Below are positions 1 to 8,054 of a stretch of DNA of 8,963 nucleotides, in pieces (positions within the stretch are counted from its first letter, which is position 1; the number at the start of each line of letters is the position of its first letter). Position numbers and translations under genes: made by a program. The DNA is from Clostridiales bacterium (GTDB lineage Bacteria; Bacillota; Clostridia; Lachnospirales; CAG-274), in contig JAJQBF010000259.1 in assembly GCA_021203425.1 (NCBI GenBank), positions 1 to 8,963 of the forward strand. The letters run 5' to 3'. Below the pieces are notes generated by a model. The model had not been told where the DNA came from. It saw only the letters and a list, made by a program, of their open reading frames with translations, and did no database searches.

Positions 1-67
1 ATATATACATAGACATAAATGTATGTCAGATTTCCCCTAAGATATAAAGATATAAAAACAAAACCCG

Positions 68-102
68 TTAAAAGCCGCAGGTCTTCCGCCTGCGGCTTTT
101 AA
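68..102 (-). terminator. Intrinsic terminator of the VWA-MoxR-LRR-SGNH operon (possibly bidirectional)
   Basis: A perfect 14-bp inverted repeat (68-81 with 89-102) has a GC-rich core GCCGCAGG/CCTGCGGC, a 7-nt loop and flanking A4/T4 runs. It lies 8 bp beyond the stop codon of the SGNH hydrolase gene. The A/T runs on both sides mean it could end transcription from either direction. Positions 1-67 hold no gene; only a weak 6-bp palindrome at 12-27 was noticed there. Confidence 0.85.
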
Positions 103-110
103 GGTTTATA

Positions 111-1094
111 TTATATTAACCTCAGTCTGTGACAGATGTGCTGCTTTTGGTTGTTTCTTCGGTAAACACCCGAGGTCATCTCTTCGGTTGTAACCTCCGT
201 TATACCCTCTGCGGAATTCTCCTGTGCAATAAAATCCTTAGCATAGGCTCTCAAAACCTTTGCCCAGACCTCATAACCTTCTATTGTCATATGTATATAA
301 TCATCGGAGCAAAATTCGTCTTTCAAGCCTTCATTGCTGTCTAAAAGCCTGTCGCCGATATTTATAAATTCAAGATAATCATAGTTTGCGCATAATTTAT
401 ACATAGAATCATTAAATATTCTCATATTTTCATTTGTAAAGCCCGGTTTCTGACCCGAAGAAAAAATATAAGTTTCGCCTATTACATAAATTTTAACATC
501 AGGTGCCTTTGTGTGTATTCTGTAAAGAAGGTCGTTATATTCACTTACGGTTTCTTCCGGAGTATAACCCACTAAATCGTTTGTGCCTAAAATTATAAAC
601 ACCTTGTCAACTCCGCTTTTCACTACAGCGTCTTCAAGGAGCATTTTCTCTCCCATATAGAGAGGGTGCATACTCGATTCGGAAACAGGCTGAAGAAGAT
701 GATAAATTCCCAAGCTGGTTTTTGTCAAGAATATCGGATCGGAAAAGAAACCATCGCCCATACGTATACAGTAAAGCCTGAAACCGCCCATAAGGGAATC
801 TCCCACAAACATTGAGTTTTCAAAGAACCAGTCTGCTGAAGTATCTTCAATATCAATATCTGGAATCGGCTTTTGATAGCGTGTTCCTTCCACATAATTG
901 TTGTTTATCATGGGATCCTGTTCTTCCGTTTCTTCAGCTATAAGAACCGCCGAACTGAGGTTATTTTTCCAAAGCTCGGAGCACATTATTTCCACACCGA
1001 AATTCAGTTCTTCATAATTCACTTTTCCCATACAGGGCAGATTTAAAGCAGATACAACCATTGCTGAAATTACAGCCGTCTTTATTATTTTCAT
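111..1094 (-). CDS. Secreted SGNH/GDSL-family hydrolase
   Basis: Predicted extracytoplasmic esterase/acylhydrolase of 327 aa. The N-terminus has a short basic stretch followed by a hydrophobic segment (about residues 4-20), which reads as a signal peptide or anchor. The SGNH blocks are in order: GDSL with the nucleophile Ser at about residue 100, GTND with the block III Asn at about 172, and DYIH with the catalytic Asp/His pair at about 265/268. The substrate cannot be told from sequence; cell-wall or polysaccharide O-acyl groups are common for secreted members. The ATG at 1094 was chosen because GAGG lies 8 nt upstream. An in-frame TTG at 1127 would overlap the upstream gene and add residues before the signal peptide. 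It is the last gene of the operon, 22 bp after the LRR gene. The final 19 or so residues are basic and rich in His, Arg and Gln, unlike the Thr/Glu-rich tail before them, and may result from a frameshift at the CCC of 169-171. The intended stop would then be at 122-124. Confidence 0.87.
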   Translation of the reverse strand: MKIIKTAVISAMVVSALNLPCMGKVNYEELNFGVEIMCSELWKNNLSSAVLIAEETEEQDPMINNNYVEGTRYQKPIPDIDIEDTSADWFFENSMFVGDSLMGGFRLYCIRMGDGFFSDPIFLTKTSLGIYHLLQPVSESSMHPLYMGEKMLLEDAVVKSGVDKVFIILGTNDLVGYTPEETVSEYNDLLYRIHTKAPDVKIYVIGETYIFSSGQKPGFTNENMRIFNDSMYKLCANYDYLEFINIGDRLLDSNEGLKDEFCSDDYIHMTIEGYEVWAKVLRAYAKDFIAQENSAEGITEVTTEEMTSGVYRRNNQKQHICHRLRLI

Positions 1095-1116
1095 TTTCAA
1101 AACCTCATAATTGTTT

Positions 1117-2004
1117 TCACAGCTCAAATGTCTTTTTTTCCGGCTTGAAATTTTTAAGCCTGTAGTCCATAAGTCTGCTTAAAATCTCGGCATTTCCTCT
1201 CTGTCTTGCATAGTCTGCTGCTTCTTCGGCAGCTTTCGGAGGAATAAGCCTGTTTTCGGTTAAATATTCAATCTCTGAGAAAAGTCCTTTATCTGTAAAG
1301 CCCTTTACAGCCGTAAAAGCATTCTCCTCTATATACCGGCTGTAAAACTCTTTTGCATCATTTTCCAGCTTATAGGGATAAACAAGACGGCACACCGCCA
1401 AAAGACACAAGTCCTCGGCGGCCTCTTCTTCGAAGGTTCGCTTAAACAAACCGTCATAGCGTTTAAAGCTTACGGAAGAACCGGCAGTTTCCCGACGGTA
1501 GGTATAACCCGGACCTGTAAAGGTTCTGTGAAAGGTTCTTCCGGGGACGTCCTCTGAAAAGCTCTCGGCGCTTACGGGAAAAAGCAGTTTCCAAAGAATT
1601 CTGTCATTTTCGTCTTTAAAAACAACAATAAGCTCCTGTAAAAGCTCGTCCAAAACATATCTCAAAAGCCTTTCACTTCTTATAACAACCTCTCGAATTC
1701 CGTCACAGTTTTTTAAGGCATCACCGCCTATTCTGTATACATTCTTCGGCAGGTCAAGCCTTTTAAGCCCTCTGTCGTTATAAAAAGCAAGACTTCCTAT
1801 GCCCTCAAGACCGGAGGGCAAAATTATTTCCTCTGCCTGTCTTAAATTTGCAAGGGAATAACGGGTAAGAGAATTAACAGGCAGCCCCTCTATAGTGTCC
1901 GGCAGTATAACTCTGCCCTTAGATTCGCTGCAGCCCGTAATTTCCGCCTTGCCGCCTTTAATAACATATTCAATTTTACAGCCGGAATAATCTAAACTCG
2001 CCAT
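1117..2004 (-). CDS. Cytoplasmic leucine-rich-repeat protein (BspA/LRR_5-like N-terminus, helical C-terminus)
   Basis: This protein of about 295 aa has no signal peptide or membrane segment. Roughly residues 30-110 hold about three BspA-type LRR units with the pattern LPxxLxxIGxxAFxxCxxLxxLxLP: ILPDTIEGLPV, IILPSGLEGIGSLAF and LDLPKNVYRIGGDALKNC. The C-terminal 90 residues are helical, and the segment AADYARQRGNAEILSRLMDY resembles a degenerate ankyrin-type helix pair. Both halves suggest protein binding rather than catalysis. Its place directly after a MoxR ATPase suggests a substrate or adaptor component, which is inference. The upstream MoxR stop (2007-2009) is 2 bp from the ATG at 2004-2002. 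A TTG at 2010, overlapping that stop as TTGA and 5 nt from a GGAG, is an equally possible start that would add two residues. Translation is probably coupled to moxR. Confidence 0.8.
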   Translation of the reverse strand: MASLDYSGCKIEYVIKGGKAEITGCSESKGRVILPDTIEGLPVNSLTRYSLANLRQAEEIILPSGLEGIGSLAFYNDRGLKRLDLPKNVYRIGGDALKNCDGIREVVIRSERLLRYVLDELLQELIVVFKDENDRILWKLLFPVSAESFSEDVPGRTFHRTFTGPGYTYRRETAGSSVSFKRYDGLFKRTFEEEAAEDLCLLAVCRLVYPYKLENDAKEFYSRYIEENAFTAVKGFTDKGLFSEIEYLTENRLIPPKAAEEAADYARQRGNAEILSRLMDYRLKNFKPEKKTFEL

Positions 2005-2006
2005 AA

Positions 2007-3467
2007 TCAACCAAGCTCCGCAATTTCTTTTCTTATTGCCTTTTCCTTTTCTTCAAAAAGCAGCTCTCTGTTAAGCTTAATATACGTTTCATTGGGAATT
2101 TCCTCAAGAAAACGACAGGCATTTTTATCCATATTAAGAGCCGTTATAAAGAGAACTGTTTCCTGAGCCTTTCCGAAAGCAATGTCAATAAACTTAAAAG
2201 CACTGTTAAGGGCTGTTTCAGCCGCTGAGGCTGCCTGCTCCCTTTTCGCCCTCTCCTCTGAAAATGCCTCTCTTACTTCTTCAAAATCCGAAAAAGCTCT
2301 GTAGTCCGTTAAAGTATTCAAAACCTTAAGTGTAAGCTTTTCGTCTTTTTGGCTTAAAAGCTCTGCTTTCTTTTTGATTTCATATATGTCTTTTCTTTCG
2401 GCAATAACCTCGTTAAGTGCTGTTTTAAAGTCTTCCTTTGTCAAAATAACCTTAAGTCTCTTAAGAGCCTCATAAAGATCCATTACATAATCGTCATAAA
2501 AACCGTAGTTTGAAAAATATCCTCCCAAACCCGAATTCAAAAGCCCTATTATACTTATTTTTTCGTCAAAAGCACCGTAGCCTAACCGTCTTGCACTTCC
2601 CGAATCAACATTATCCTTTAAGACTTCCCCTATGCGATAGTCATTTTCATATTTTTTGTAAAGTTCATAATATATAAGAAAATCCTTTGCAATATCCGTA
2701 TTCTGAATATAAGCTCTTACCTCTTCATAGCTTAAGGGAATATCTTCGGTTTCATAGGCTTTTATAATATGGGATAAATCCTCCCAGCCTCTCGCCGTAG
2801 CTATCATAATTCCGTCTACCGTAGCCTCGATTTTATAAAAATTATCTTTTTTAAGATTCAAATAGGAAATAATACTTCCGTGAACCTCCATATTATAAGC
2901 ATAATTAAGCCATGCATCAAGACTTGGCTCGATTTCAAGTTTTTTCATTCTGTCCAAAGTAACAATGTCAAATTCTCTTACAGAACGGTTATATTCCGGG
3001 GGATTTCCTGCGGCAATAACCACAAACCCCTTAGGCATAGCGTGAGTACCGAATGACTTATACTGTAAAAATCTCAAAAGAGCCGGCGCAAGTGTTTCCG
3101 AAACACAGTTTATTTCATCAAGAAAAAGTATACCCTCCTGTAGACCCGTTTTCTTTATGCTGTCATAAATTTCGGCTATAATTTCGCTCATTGTGTAGTT
3201 TGTGGCACTGTAGCCTTCCTTTTCCACAATATAGGGAAGACCCAAGGCAGACTGTCTTGTGTGGTGGGTTATGGAATAGGAAACAAGGTTTAAGTTCATC
3301 TCTCTTGCAATCTGTTCCATAAGGGCGGTTTTGCCTATACCCGGGGCGCCCATAAGGAGAATGGGTCTTTGAGATTTAAGGGGAATTACGTAACTTCCGA
3401 ATTCGTCCTTTTTAAGATATGCTTTTATTGTGTTTTTAATTTCCGTTTTAGCTTCTGTTATATTCAT
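2007..3467 (-). CDS. MoxR-family AAA+ ATPase
   Basis: Predicted ATP-driven chaperone-like AAA+ protein of 486 aa. The N-terminal domain shows Walker A GAPGIGKT at residues 40-47 (Lys46), Walker B ILFLDEIN with Asp117-Glu118, sensor 1 IAAGNP with Asn155, and a candidate arginine finger in LDRMKKLE at Arg173. The spacing is that of the MoxR/RavA group. The C-terminal 250 or so residues are helical and hold no motif I recognise. Its ATG at 3467 follows GAGGAG by 9 nt, and the gene overlaps the 3' end of the VWA gene by 20 bp, so the two are translationally coupled. MoxR ATPases are known to act with VWA-domain proteins encoded next to them, often to mature or remodel protein complexes. The target here is unknown. 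The name is kept at family level because the gene does not match RavA domain structure closely enough for a symbol. Confidence 0.92.
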   Translation of the reverse strand: MNITEAKTEIKNTIKAYLKKDEFGSYVIPLKSQRPILLMGAPGIGKTALMEQIAREMNLNLVSYSITHHTRQSALGLPYIVEKEGYSATNYTMSEIIAEIYDSIKKTGLQEGILFLDEINCVSETLAPALLRFLQYKSFGTHAMPKGFVVIAAGNPPEYNRSVREFDIVTLDRMKKLEIEPSLDAWLNYAYNMEVHGSIISYLNLKKDNFYKIEATVDGIMIATARGWEDLSHIIKAYETEDIPLSYEEVRAYIQNTDIAKDFLIYYELYKKYENDYRIGEVLKDNVDSGSARRLGYGAFDEKISIIGLLNSGLGGYFSNYGFYDDYVMDLYEALKRLKVILTKEDFKTALNEVIAERKDIYEIKKKAELLSQKDEKLTLKVLNTLTDYRAFSDFEEVREAFSEERAKREQAASAAETALNSAFKFIDIAFGKAQETVLFITALNMDKNACRFLEEIPNETYIKLNRELLFEEKEKAIRKEIAELG

Positions 3468-4854
3468 TTTTTGTCAGCTCCTCATTGTCTAAAATGAGCT
3501 TTACAGCCCAGCTCGGCACTTCTGCATCGTAATAATGTTCCTTTAAAAATACAAATGCCACATCATATGACGGCGGTTTTTCAGGGAAAATCCCCTCACC
3601 GTCGGTAAAGTATATAAGTCCTTTAAGATTTTTAAGACTTCCCTTTATTTCTTCAACATATTCAAAGGCAGGGCGGAAATCTGTTCCGCCGAAACCCACA
3701 AGTTCCATATCATTAAACATTTTTTCAAGCTGTTCCGAATTTTCAATTACATTGTCCTGTCTTACTTTGTTATCACATTGAATAACATGGATTTTCACCC
3801 TATTGAAAAAGCTGTTTCTCAAATTTAAAATACCGAAAGTTTGTGATAAAAACCCCTTAACAGCCTCTCCTGAACAGGAGGCGGAAGTATCTATAACAAT
3901 AACAAAATCAGAGACTTTTTTTACCTCTCTGAACTCCAAAGGCTCTATTATAGGCATATTTCCGTAAAGACTTAAGCCGTAAGCATAAAAGCCGGGGTCA
4001 AAGCTGTCGGGGTCCGGCTTTACCTCTTCGCCATAAACAGCAAACCGCCTTAAAAATTCTTTATAGTCATATCTCCGCCTGTTTACCGCCTTAAGATGAA
4101 CAAGAAGATTTCCCTCGCCGTCCCCGGCTTCACGGTTAATATGCTCTGCTGAGCTTGCCGTTCTTTCGCTTAAATCCTTCCATTTGTCTTCAGATTTTTT
4201 TGCGTTTGCAATTCCGTCGGGAGGTGTCGGGTCGTCTCCTTCATTATCATTATCATCATCATTGTTATTTCCCGGCATAGGCGGCGGATTTTTTCCGCCC
4301 TGAGGTCTTTGCCAATAACCGTGGTCATCGGTTTTGAAAGCCTTATACATAATTTTAAAGTCGCTGTCGGAGAAATCCCATGTTTTAAGGGTTTTGTAAA
4401 TTCCCTCTGCAGTTAAAGTATCCATATCAAGTTCTACGGAAAGCCGCTTATATATATATGTTCTGTAACGTGAAACGATAGGATTTATAACGGATATATT
4501 CAAATCGTCAATTATATATTCGACAGCAATGTCACAGGCAATATCCCAATAGGTTTGATCTTTTTCGGTATATTTTACACTGTTGAAAAGATGCCTGAAA
4601 AGACAGTGAAAAACAGAGTGAAGATAGGTTCTGTTAAGCTGACGTGAATTTTTTTTATATTCCTCTATAAGCAAAGGAGATGAATAGAAAATCCTGTCAC
4701 CATCGGTACCCATAATTTCTATGTTCTCGTCAGACTGCGGGCTTAAGGCAAAAATTGCCAAATCAAGATAACGCATAGCAACATAAAGGTTGCTCCTTGC
4801 TCCTTCCATAATCATACTGCCTATTTTTTCAATTTTTTCCTGTTTAAAATCCAT
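3448..4854 (-). CDS. VWA-like domain protein with N-terminal metallopeptidase-like domain (DUF2201-type)
   Basis: Partner of the MoxR ATPase, 468 aa, cytoplasmic. The N-terminal helical domain (about 1-185) contains YLHSVFHCLFRHLF with His79, His83 and His88, the position of the HExxH zinc site in DUF2201-type proteins. Ser replaces the catalytic Glu, so peptidase activity is doubtful. A low-complexity Asn/Asp/Pro linker (about 188-212) follows. The C-terminal VWA domain carries a complete MIDAS: DTSAS (Asp322, Ser324, Ser326), Thr391 in FGGTDF and Asp418 in FTDGEG, so it should bind a divalent metal and a partner acidic side chain. The ATG at 4854 was chosen because AGGAAG lies 8 nt upstream. 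The longer frame starts with TTG at 4893, which coincides with the predicted transcription start. It is the first gene of the operon and its stop lies inside the moxR gene. Confidence 0.88.
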   Translation of the reverse strand: MDFKQEKIEKIGSMIMEGARSNLYVAMRYLDLAIFALSPQSDENIEIMGTDGDRIFYSSPLLIEEYKKNSRQLNRTYLHSVFHCLFRHLFNSVKYTEKDQTYWDIACDIAVEYIIDDLNISVINPIVSRYRTYIYKRLSVELDMDTLTAEGIYKTLKTWDFSDSDFKIMYKAFKTDDHGYWQRPQGGKNPPPMPGNNNDDDNDNEGDDPTPPDGIANAKKSEDKWKDLSERTASSAEHINREAGDGEGNLLVHLKAVNRRRYDYKEFLRRFAVYGEEVKPDPDSFDPGFYAYGLSLYGNMPIIEPLEFREVKKVSDFVIVIDTSASCSGEAVKGFLSQTFGILNLRNSFFNRVKIHVIQCDNKVRQDNVIENSEQLEKMFNDMELVGFGGTDFRPAFEYVEEIKGSLKNLKGLIYFTDGEGIFPEKPPSYDVAFVFLKEHYYDAEVPSWAVKLILDNEELTKNEYNRS

Positions 4855-4899
4855 TTTATACACTTCCTCGTTATTAAGGAATAGCTTCCTCAATTCTTA

Positions 4900-4927
4900 A
4901 TTCTACCACATCAGAAATAAAAATCAA
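4900..4927 (-). promoter_or_regulatory. Sigma-A promoter of the VWA-MoxR-LRR-SGNH operon
   Basis: Read on the minus strand: -35 TTGATT (4922-4927), a 16-bp spacer, and -10 TAGAAT (4900-4905) preceded by TGG, which gives an extended -10 (TGnTAGAAT). The predicted start is near 4893, giving a leader of about 40 nt that contains the GAGGAAG ribosome site of the first gene. Confidence 0.72.
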
Positions 4928-4989
4928 CATAAATTTTGAGGAAATCCTACTTTTTTGAAAACAGCAGCCGCAAACAAACTTATATACAT

Positions 4990-5022
4990 AAAAACAGCCT
5001 TTCCCCGTTTCGAAAAGACTGT
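4990..5022 (-). terminator. Intrinsic terminator of the Rpn-family nuclease gene
   Basis: On the minus strand ACAGTCTTT (5022-5014) pairs with AAAGGCTGT (5002-4994), allowing one G-U pair, and is followed by a run of T. On the plus strand the same position would be a C-A mismatch, so the hairpin is best formed in the minus-strand RNA. It lies about 28 bp past the nuclease stop and separates that gene from the operon promoter. Confidence 0.75.
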
Positions 5023-5050
5023 CTTTAACCCAATTATATGTTTCACAGAA

Positions 5051-5995
5051 TTATCCCTCAATAAGCCGGCGGTATTTAGAATAGTCCCCTTCGGGAATTC
5101 CAACCAGTTTCATAGCTTGCTCAATACCTATACCTAAATTTTTCATTAAGTTTTTAACCGTCCCGATAAGCGTTTCTTCTATCCCTTCTGCTTTACCTTT
5201 ATTATGTGCACGTCTTTCGATTCCATAGCTTATATTACACATTGTAGTCACCTCTTCCTCGATGTTCTTCGTTATTTTTATATTAAACTCGTTTTTCATT
5301 ACGTTCAATCTTTCTTCGGGTGAAAAATCCGCTGAAGTTATAACATCAAGAAGTCTCAATGAGTTTTTGTAATTTTCCGAATCACGTCTGCCGAGACAGA
5401 CCATAACAATATCAAAAAGATCATAATCTTTATAATTATATTTCGCCTCGCCTATAATATTATGCTCCTTCAACGAAAATCTTGTTATAGTATTTTGCTT
5501 ATTCTTAGGTGCATCGATACAAACCCATATTGACACTGCTTTCTTAATTTTACCATACTCCGAATTTGAAAATTCCTTATTGTACTGATCGGAAATAAGT
5601 CTCGAACAATAATAAACAGCACGTTTTAACAGCGGATATTTGGTATTAAATTTATTTTGCGCCTCTATGTTTATTATCAATTTCACTGTTTCCGACAGTA
5701 TAGGCACATAGGCATAAAACAAGATATCATATCTGACAATATTGTCCTCTCTGTCCATACCTTTTATAATTTCCTTTTCATTTTGATTAACTGCCTCAAC
5801 AGATATTTCCGGCTCACCTTCAATATATTTATCGGCAATATCATATGGGTCATATTCTTTAAACTCTTCTAAGCAATCCTTTAGAATATGCGCAAGGAAA
5901 ATTTTTATCGCCAAAATCTTTTTGATTTGTTCATCGCATTTTTTTGTTTTCATTTTCGGTATAAGCGTTTTTCCCGCCTCAGTCAACACTTCCAT
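5051..5995 (-). CDS. Rpn-family / PD-(D/E)XK nuclease family 'transposase'
   Basis: Protein of 314 aa and full length for the PDDEXK_2/Rpn family. The N-terminal part (about 20-240) has the nuclease fold signature: RYDILFYA with Asp90, then LIINIEAQ with Glu111 and Gln113 (the ExQ form of ExK), followed by the conserved PLLKRAVYYCSRLIS and SIWVCIDAP blocks. The C-terminus has GKAEGIEETLIG, a coiled helical region, and a short helix-turn-helix-like end (LGIGIEQAMKLVGI). Rpn proteins of E. coli are known to cleave DNA and promote recombination. Many Clostridia carry several copies without insertion-sequence ends, and none are visible here. The ATG at 5995 has AAAGGA 7 nt upstream. It has its own promoter and terminator, so it is probably monocistronic. 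Confidence 0.9.
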   Translation of the reverse strand: MEVLTEAGKTLIPKMKTKKCDEQIKKILAIKIFLAHILKDCLEEFKEYDPYDIADKYIEGEPEISVEAVNQNEKEIIKGMDREDNIVRYDILFYAYVPILSETVKLIINIEAQNKFNTKYPLLKRAVYYCSRLISDQYNKEFSNSEYGKIKKAVSIWVCIDAPKNKQNTITRFSLKEHNIIGEAKYNYKDYDLFDIVMVCLGRRDSENYKNSLRLLDVITSADFSPEERLNVMKNEFNIKITKNIEEEVTTMCNISYGIERRAHNKGKAEGIEETLIGTVKNLMKNLGIGIEQAMKLVGIPEGDYSKYRRLIEG

Positions 5996-6055
5996 AATTT
6001 TCCTTTCGGGTAAATTTCAAAACACAGAGTATCTGCTGCTTTTCTTTACATCTTT

Positions 6056-6084
6056 ATTTTATTACAATCCGGAAATGATGTCAA
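6056..6084 (-). promoter_or_regulatory. Sigma-A promoter of the Rpn-family nuclease gene
   Basis: On the minus strand a perfect -35 TTGACA (6079-6084), a 17-bp spacer and -10 TAAAAT (6056-6061). The predicted start is near 6049, giving a leader of about 54 nt before the ATG at 5995. The -35 lies only 32 bp beyond the end of the upstream membrane-protein pseudogene. Confidence 0.82.
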
Positions 6085-6115
6085 GGCAAAAGAAAAGTAT
6101 TCAGCAAGAATATGC

Positions 6116-7933
6116 CTATTCATTCGTCTCCGGCTCCTTTTCAAAACACATACATAAAAGCACAGGCACCAAAAGCATAACAGGCAGGCCGTAACGCATT
6201 GTATTGTTTACCGGAGACGCAGCACAAACCAATATCGTTACAACAAGGGGCAAATTGTAAATCAGGTATTTTTTGTCCTTTTTTATACACCGCAAAGAAC
6301 ACAGTTATAAATATATCCGCCCATATGAAAAATCCCAGGCTTGAAAAAACACCTATAACGGGTATATTTCTTGATTTCATATTTATATCAACAAGCCCAT
6401 CGACCAAACTTTCCAAAAACTCCGGTCCATGGATTTTTTCCGTATCTATACACTGTGACATAAAGAACAAATCCTTATAATAGCCTACGTCGTTGGGATA
6501 GAAATAGCCGTAAATACCGTTCAGAGTTGCCTGAAAATAAACCGTCGGGTGTTTAAAGAACATTTTAAACCACACAGACAGATAGTTTGCGAAATCTTCA
6601 GAAGTACTTTCGCTTTTAAATGTATCCTTTACAGGGTTGCTTAACTCGGGAGAATAGCTTTCCGCCAAACTATCATAGTCCAATACAGCATTAATAGCCT
6701 CTCTTTCCTCAGGGGTTACCTCATCTCCGAAGTCACGGACGTACCTTGCAGTCTGCTGAAATGGTATCGACATAGATTCCTGTGTATCGTCATTGGGAAT
6801 ATTATAAACATTGGCAATCATATATTCACCGCCGAAATATGCTGCAAGAGAAACAACAAACACACAGGCAAGACTCAGCATAAGCGTTTTGTTTTTCCTT
6901 ATATAGAAAACCACAAAGGGAAGAGTAAGTATTAAAACGTGAATACCGCTTTTCCTAGCGAAACCGTTCAGAAGTATTGTAAAAAACCACAGGGGAACAA
7001 GATACCACAAATCCTCAAGACTTTTTGTTTTATTGTCAAAAGTCAAAATTATTAGGTATACAGCCAAAAGCATATAAAAAGTATAGTTCGAATCTTTCAA
7101 AACAGCTGTAGCGTTTCTGGGGAAAGCCGGAGCAAGGCAGATAACCAAAAGTGAAATAAGCCAAACAAGTGTAGGGCAAGCCCCGTAATCTCTTCTTTTA
7201 ACATAGTTAAAAAGCAGGGCAACTATAAAACTTCCGTAAAGATATTGAACAGCGGCAAAGAGAAAAACGCCGAAACTTTGTGAGTCAAAAACATTTTCGC
7301 CGAATTTGACAAAACTGCCCCAAACAATTGTTTAAATCACAGGATTATGATTAGACAAATTGCCCGAAAAATATTGCGACAGCATTATACCCGAATCGGC
7401 ATGAACCACAGCCGGATAATTGATAATCAAATAAGGCAGCCAGCAGACTATAATTATTCCCCAAATTTTAAGAAGAGAATGTTTTTCGAGGAATTTATCG
7501 ATTTTGGGCAATTCAGGAATATTCTTCTTTTCCGAATGAAGAATAAAATCCAAAGCAGCATTAAGAAAACCGGAGTATATTACTTCGTAGCCTATGAAAA
7601 TAAACACAGCGGCAATAAAACAATTTATGCTGAAAACCAAGTCCCAAGAGGCGGTTTTCGAATAGCTGTAACCCATAATCGTAAAGAAAGAGAATACACA
7701 GCCCAATATGTGTGATATTTTCACTGTTTTTTATCCTGTGACTTAATTTTTTCAAGAAGGGCAGCAAGCGCCAGTATCCCGAAAAACAATATAAACTTCT
7801 TCTCCATCTCAATTGATGTTAAAAAATGATGTGTATAAATTGTCGTTCCGTTTTCGTCTGCTGATGTAAATTCAATTACAAAAGGCAGTGTTGCTGCTGC
7901 TGACCGTAAAAATAGATATAATTTGTTTTTCAT
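6116..7933 (-). pseudogene. Broken polytopic membrane protein gene (DUF6020-like)
   Basis: The pieces rebuild a multi-pass membrane protein of about 605 residues. Reading from the ATG at 7933 (GGGG ribosome site), 70 codons hold two hydrophobic segments and end at 7721. Codons from 7724 continue with a GYSYSKTASWDL block, more membrane segments and WLPYLIINYPAVVHADSG, and end at an in-frame TAA (7332-7334) after NHNPVI. The same frame then carries on with TIVWGSFVKFG, and CAA (Gln) to TAA would explain the stop. Further on, FPRNATAVLKDSNYTFYML and more membrane segments follow. Near 6269-6284 an A-run indel shifts the frame, after which ASPVNNTMRYGLPVMLLVPV leads to a stop at 6116. The 7933 and 7724 pieces join if one A is added to the A6 at 7727-7732. 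That first lesion is the least certain; they could be two overlapping genes. The DUF6020 label is from memory of the family's look. Function is unknown. The promoter is intact. Confidence 0.75.
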
Positions 7934-7978
7934 ATGTTCCCCTTTCCGACAGCTTAAGACTATTTGTTTATATCACTG

Positions 7979-8007
7979 ATTTTACCATAATAAGTCCGAT
8001 AAGTCAA
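7979..8007 (-). promoter_or_regulatory. Sigma-A promoter of the membrane protein pseudogene
   Basis: On the minus strand -35 TTGACT (8002-8007), a 17-bp spacer and -10 TAAAAT (7979-7984) with an upstream TGG (extended -10). The predicted start is near 7972, about 40 nt before the ATG at 7933. The control region is therefore preserved although the gene is broken. Confidence 0.75.
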
Positions 8008-8054
8008 TATAGCATAAAACAGCAGCAAACCCCTTATTTATTTTAAAACAGCTC

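Noticed and set aside
12..27. Palindrome GACATA-AATG-TATGTC near the window start
   Set aside because: It is short and AT-rich, and no adjacent gene is visible to give it a role.
129..344. Plus-strand ORF of 71 aa
   Set aside because: It is antisense to the SGNH gene and has no signals of its own.
5051..5995. Rpn-family gene as part of an insertion sequence
   Set aside because: No terminal inverted repeats or target duplications flank it, and it has an ordinary promoter and terminator.
6085..6115. Terminator after the membrane protein pseudogene
   Set aside because: TATTC/GAATA with a 5-nt loop and a T-rich tail is only a 5-bp AT-rich stem.
5657..6194. Plus-strand ORFs opposite the Rpn gene and its promoter
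   Set aside because: They are rich in Phe, Tyr, Ile and His as mirror frames of coding or AT-rich DNA, with no ribosome sites.
7347..7715. Plus-strand ORF of 122 aa
   Set aside because: It is antisense to the membrane-protein pseudogene, with no ribosome site; its basic, Arg/Lys/Asn-rich composition is that of a shadow frame.
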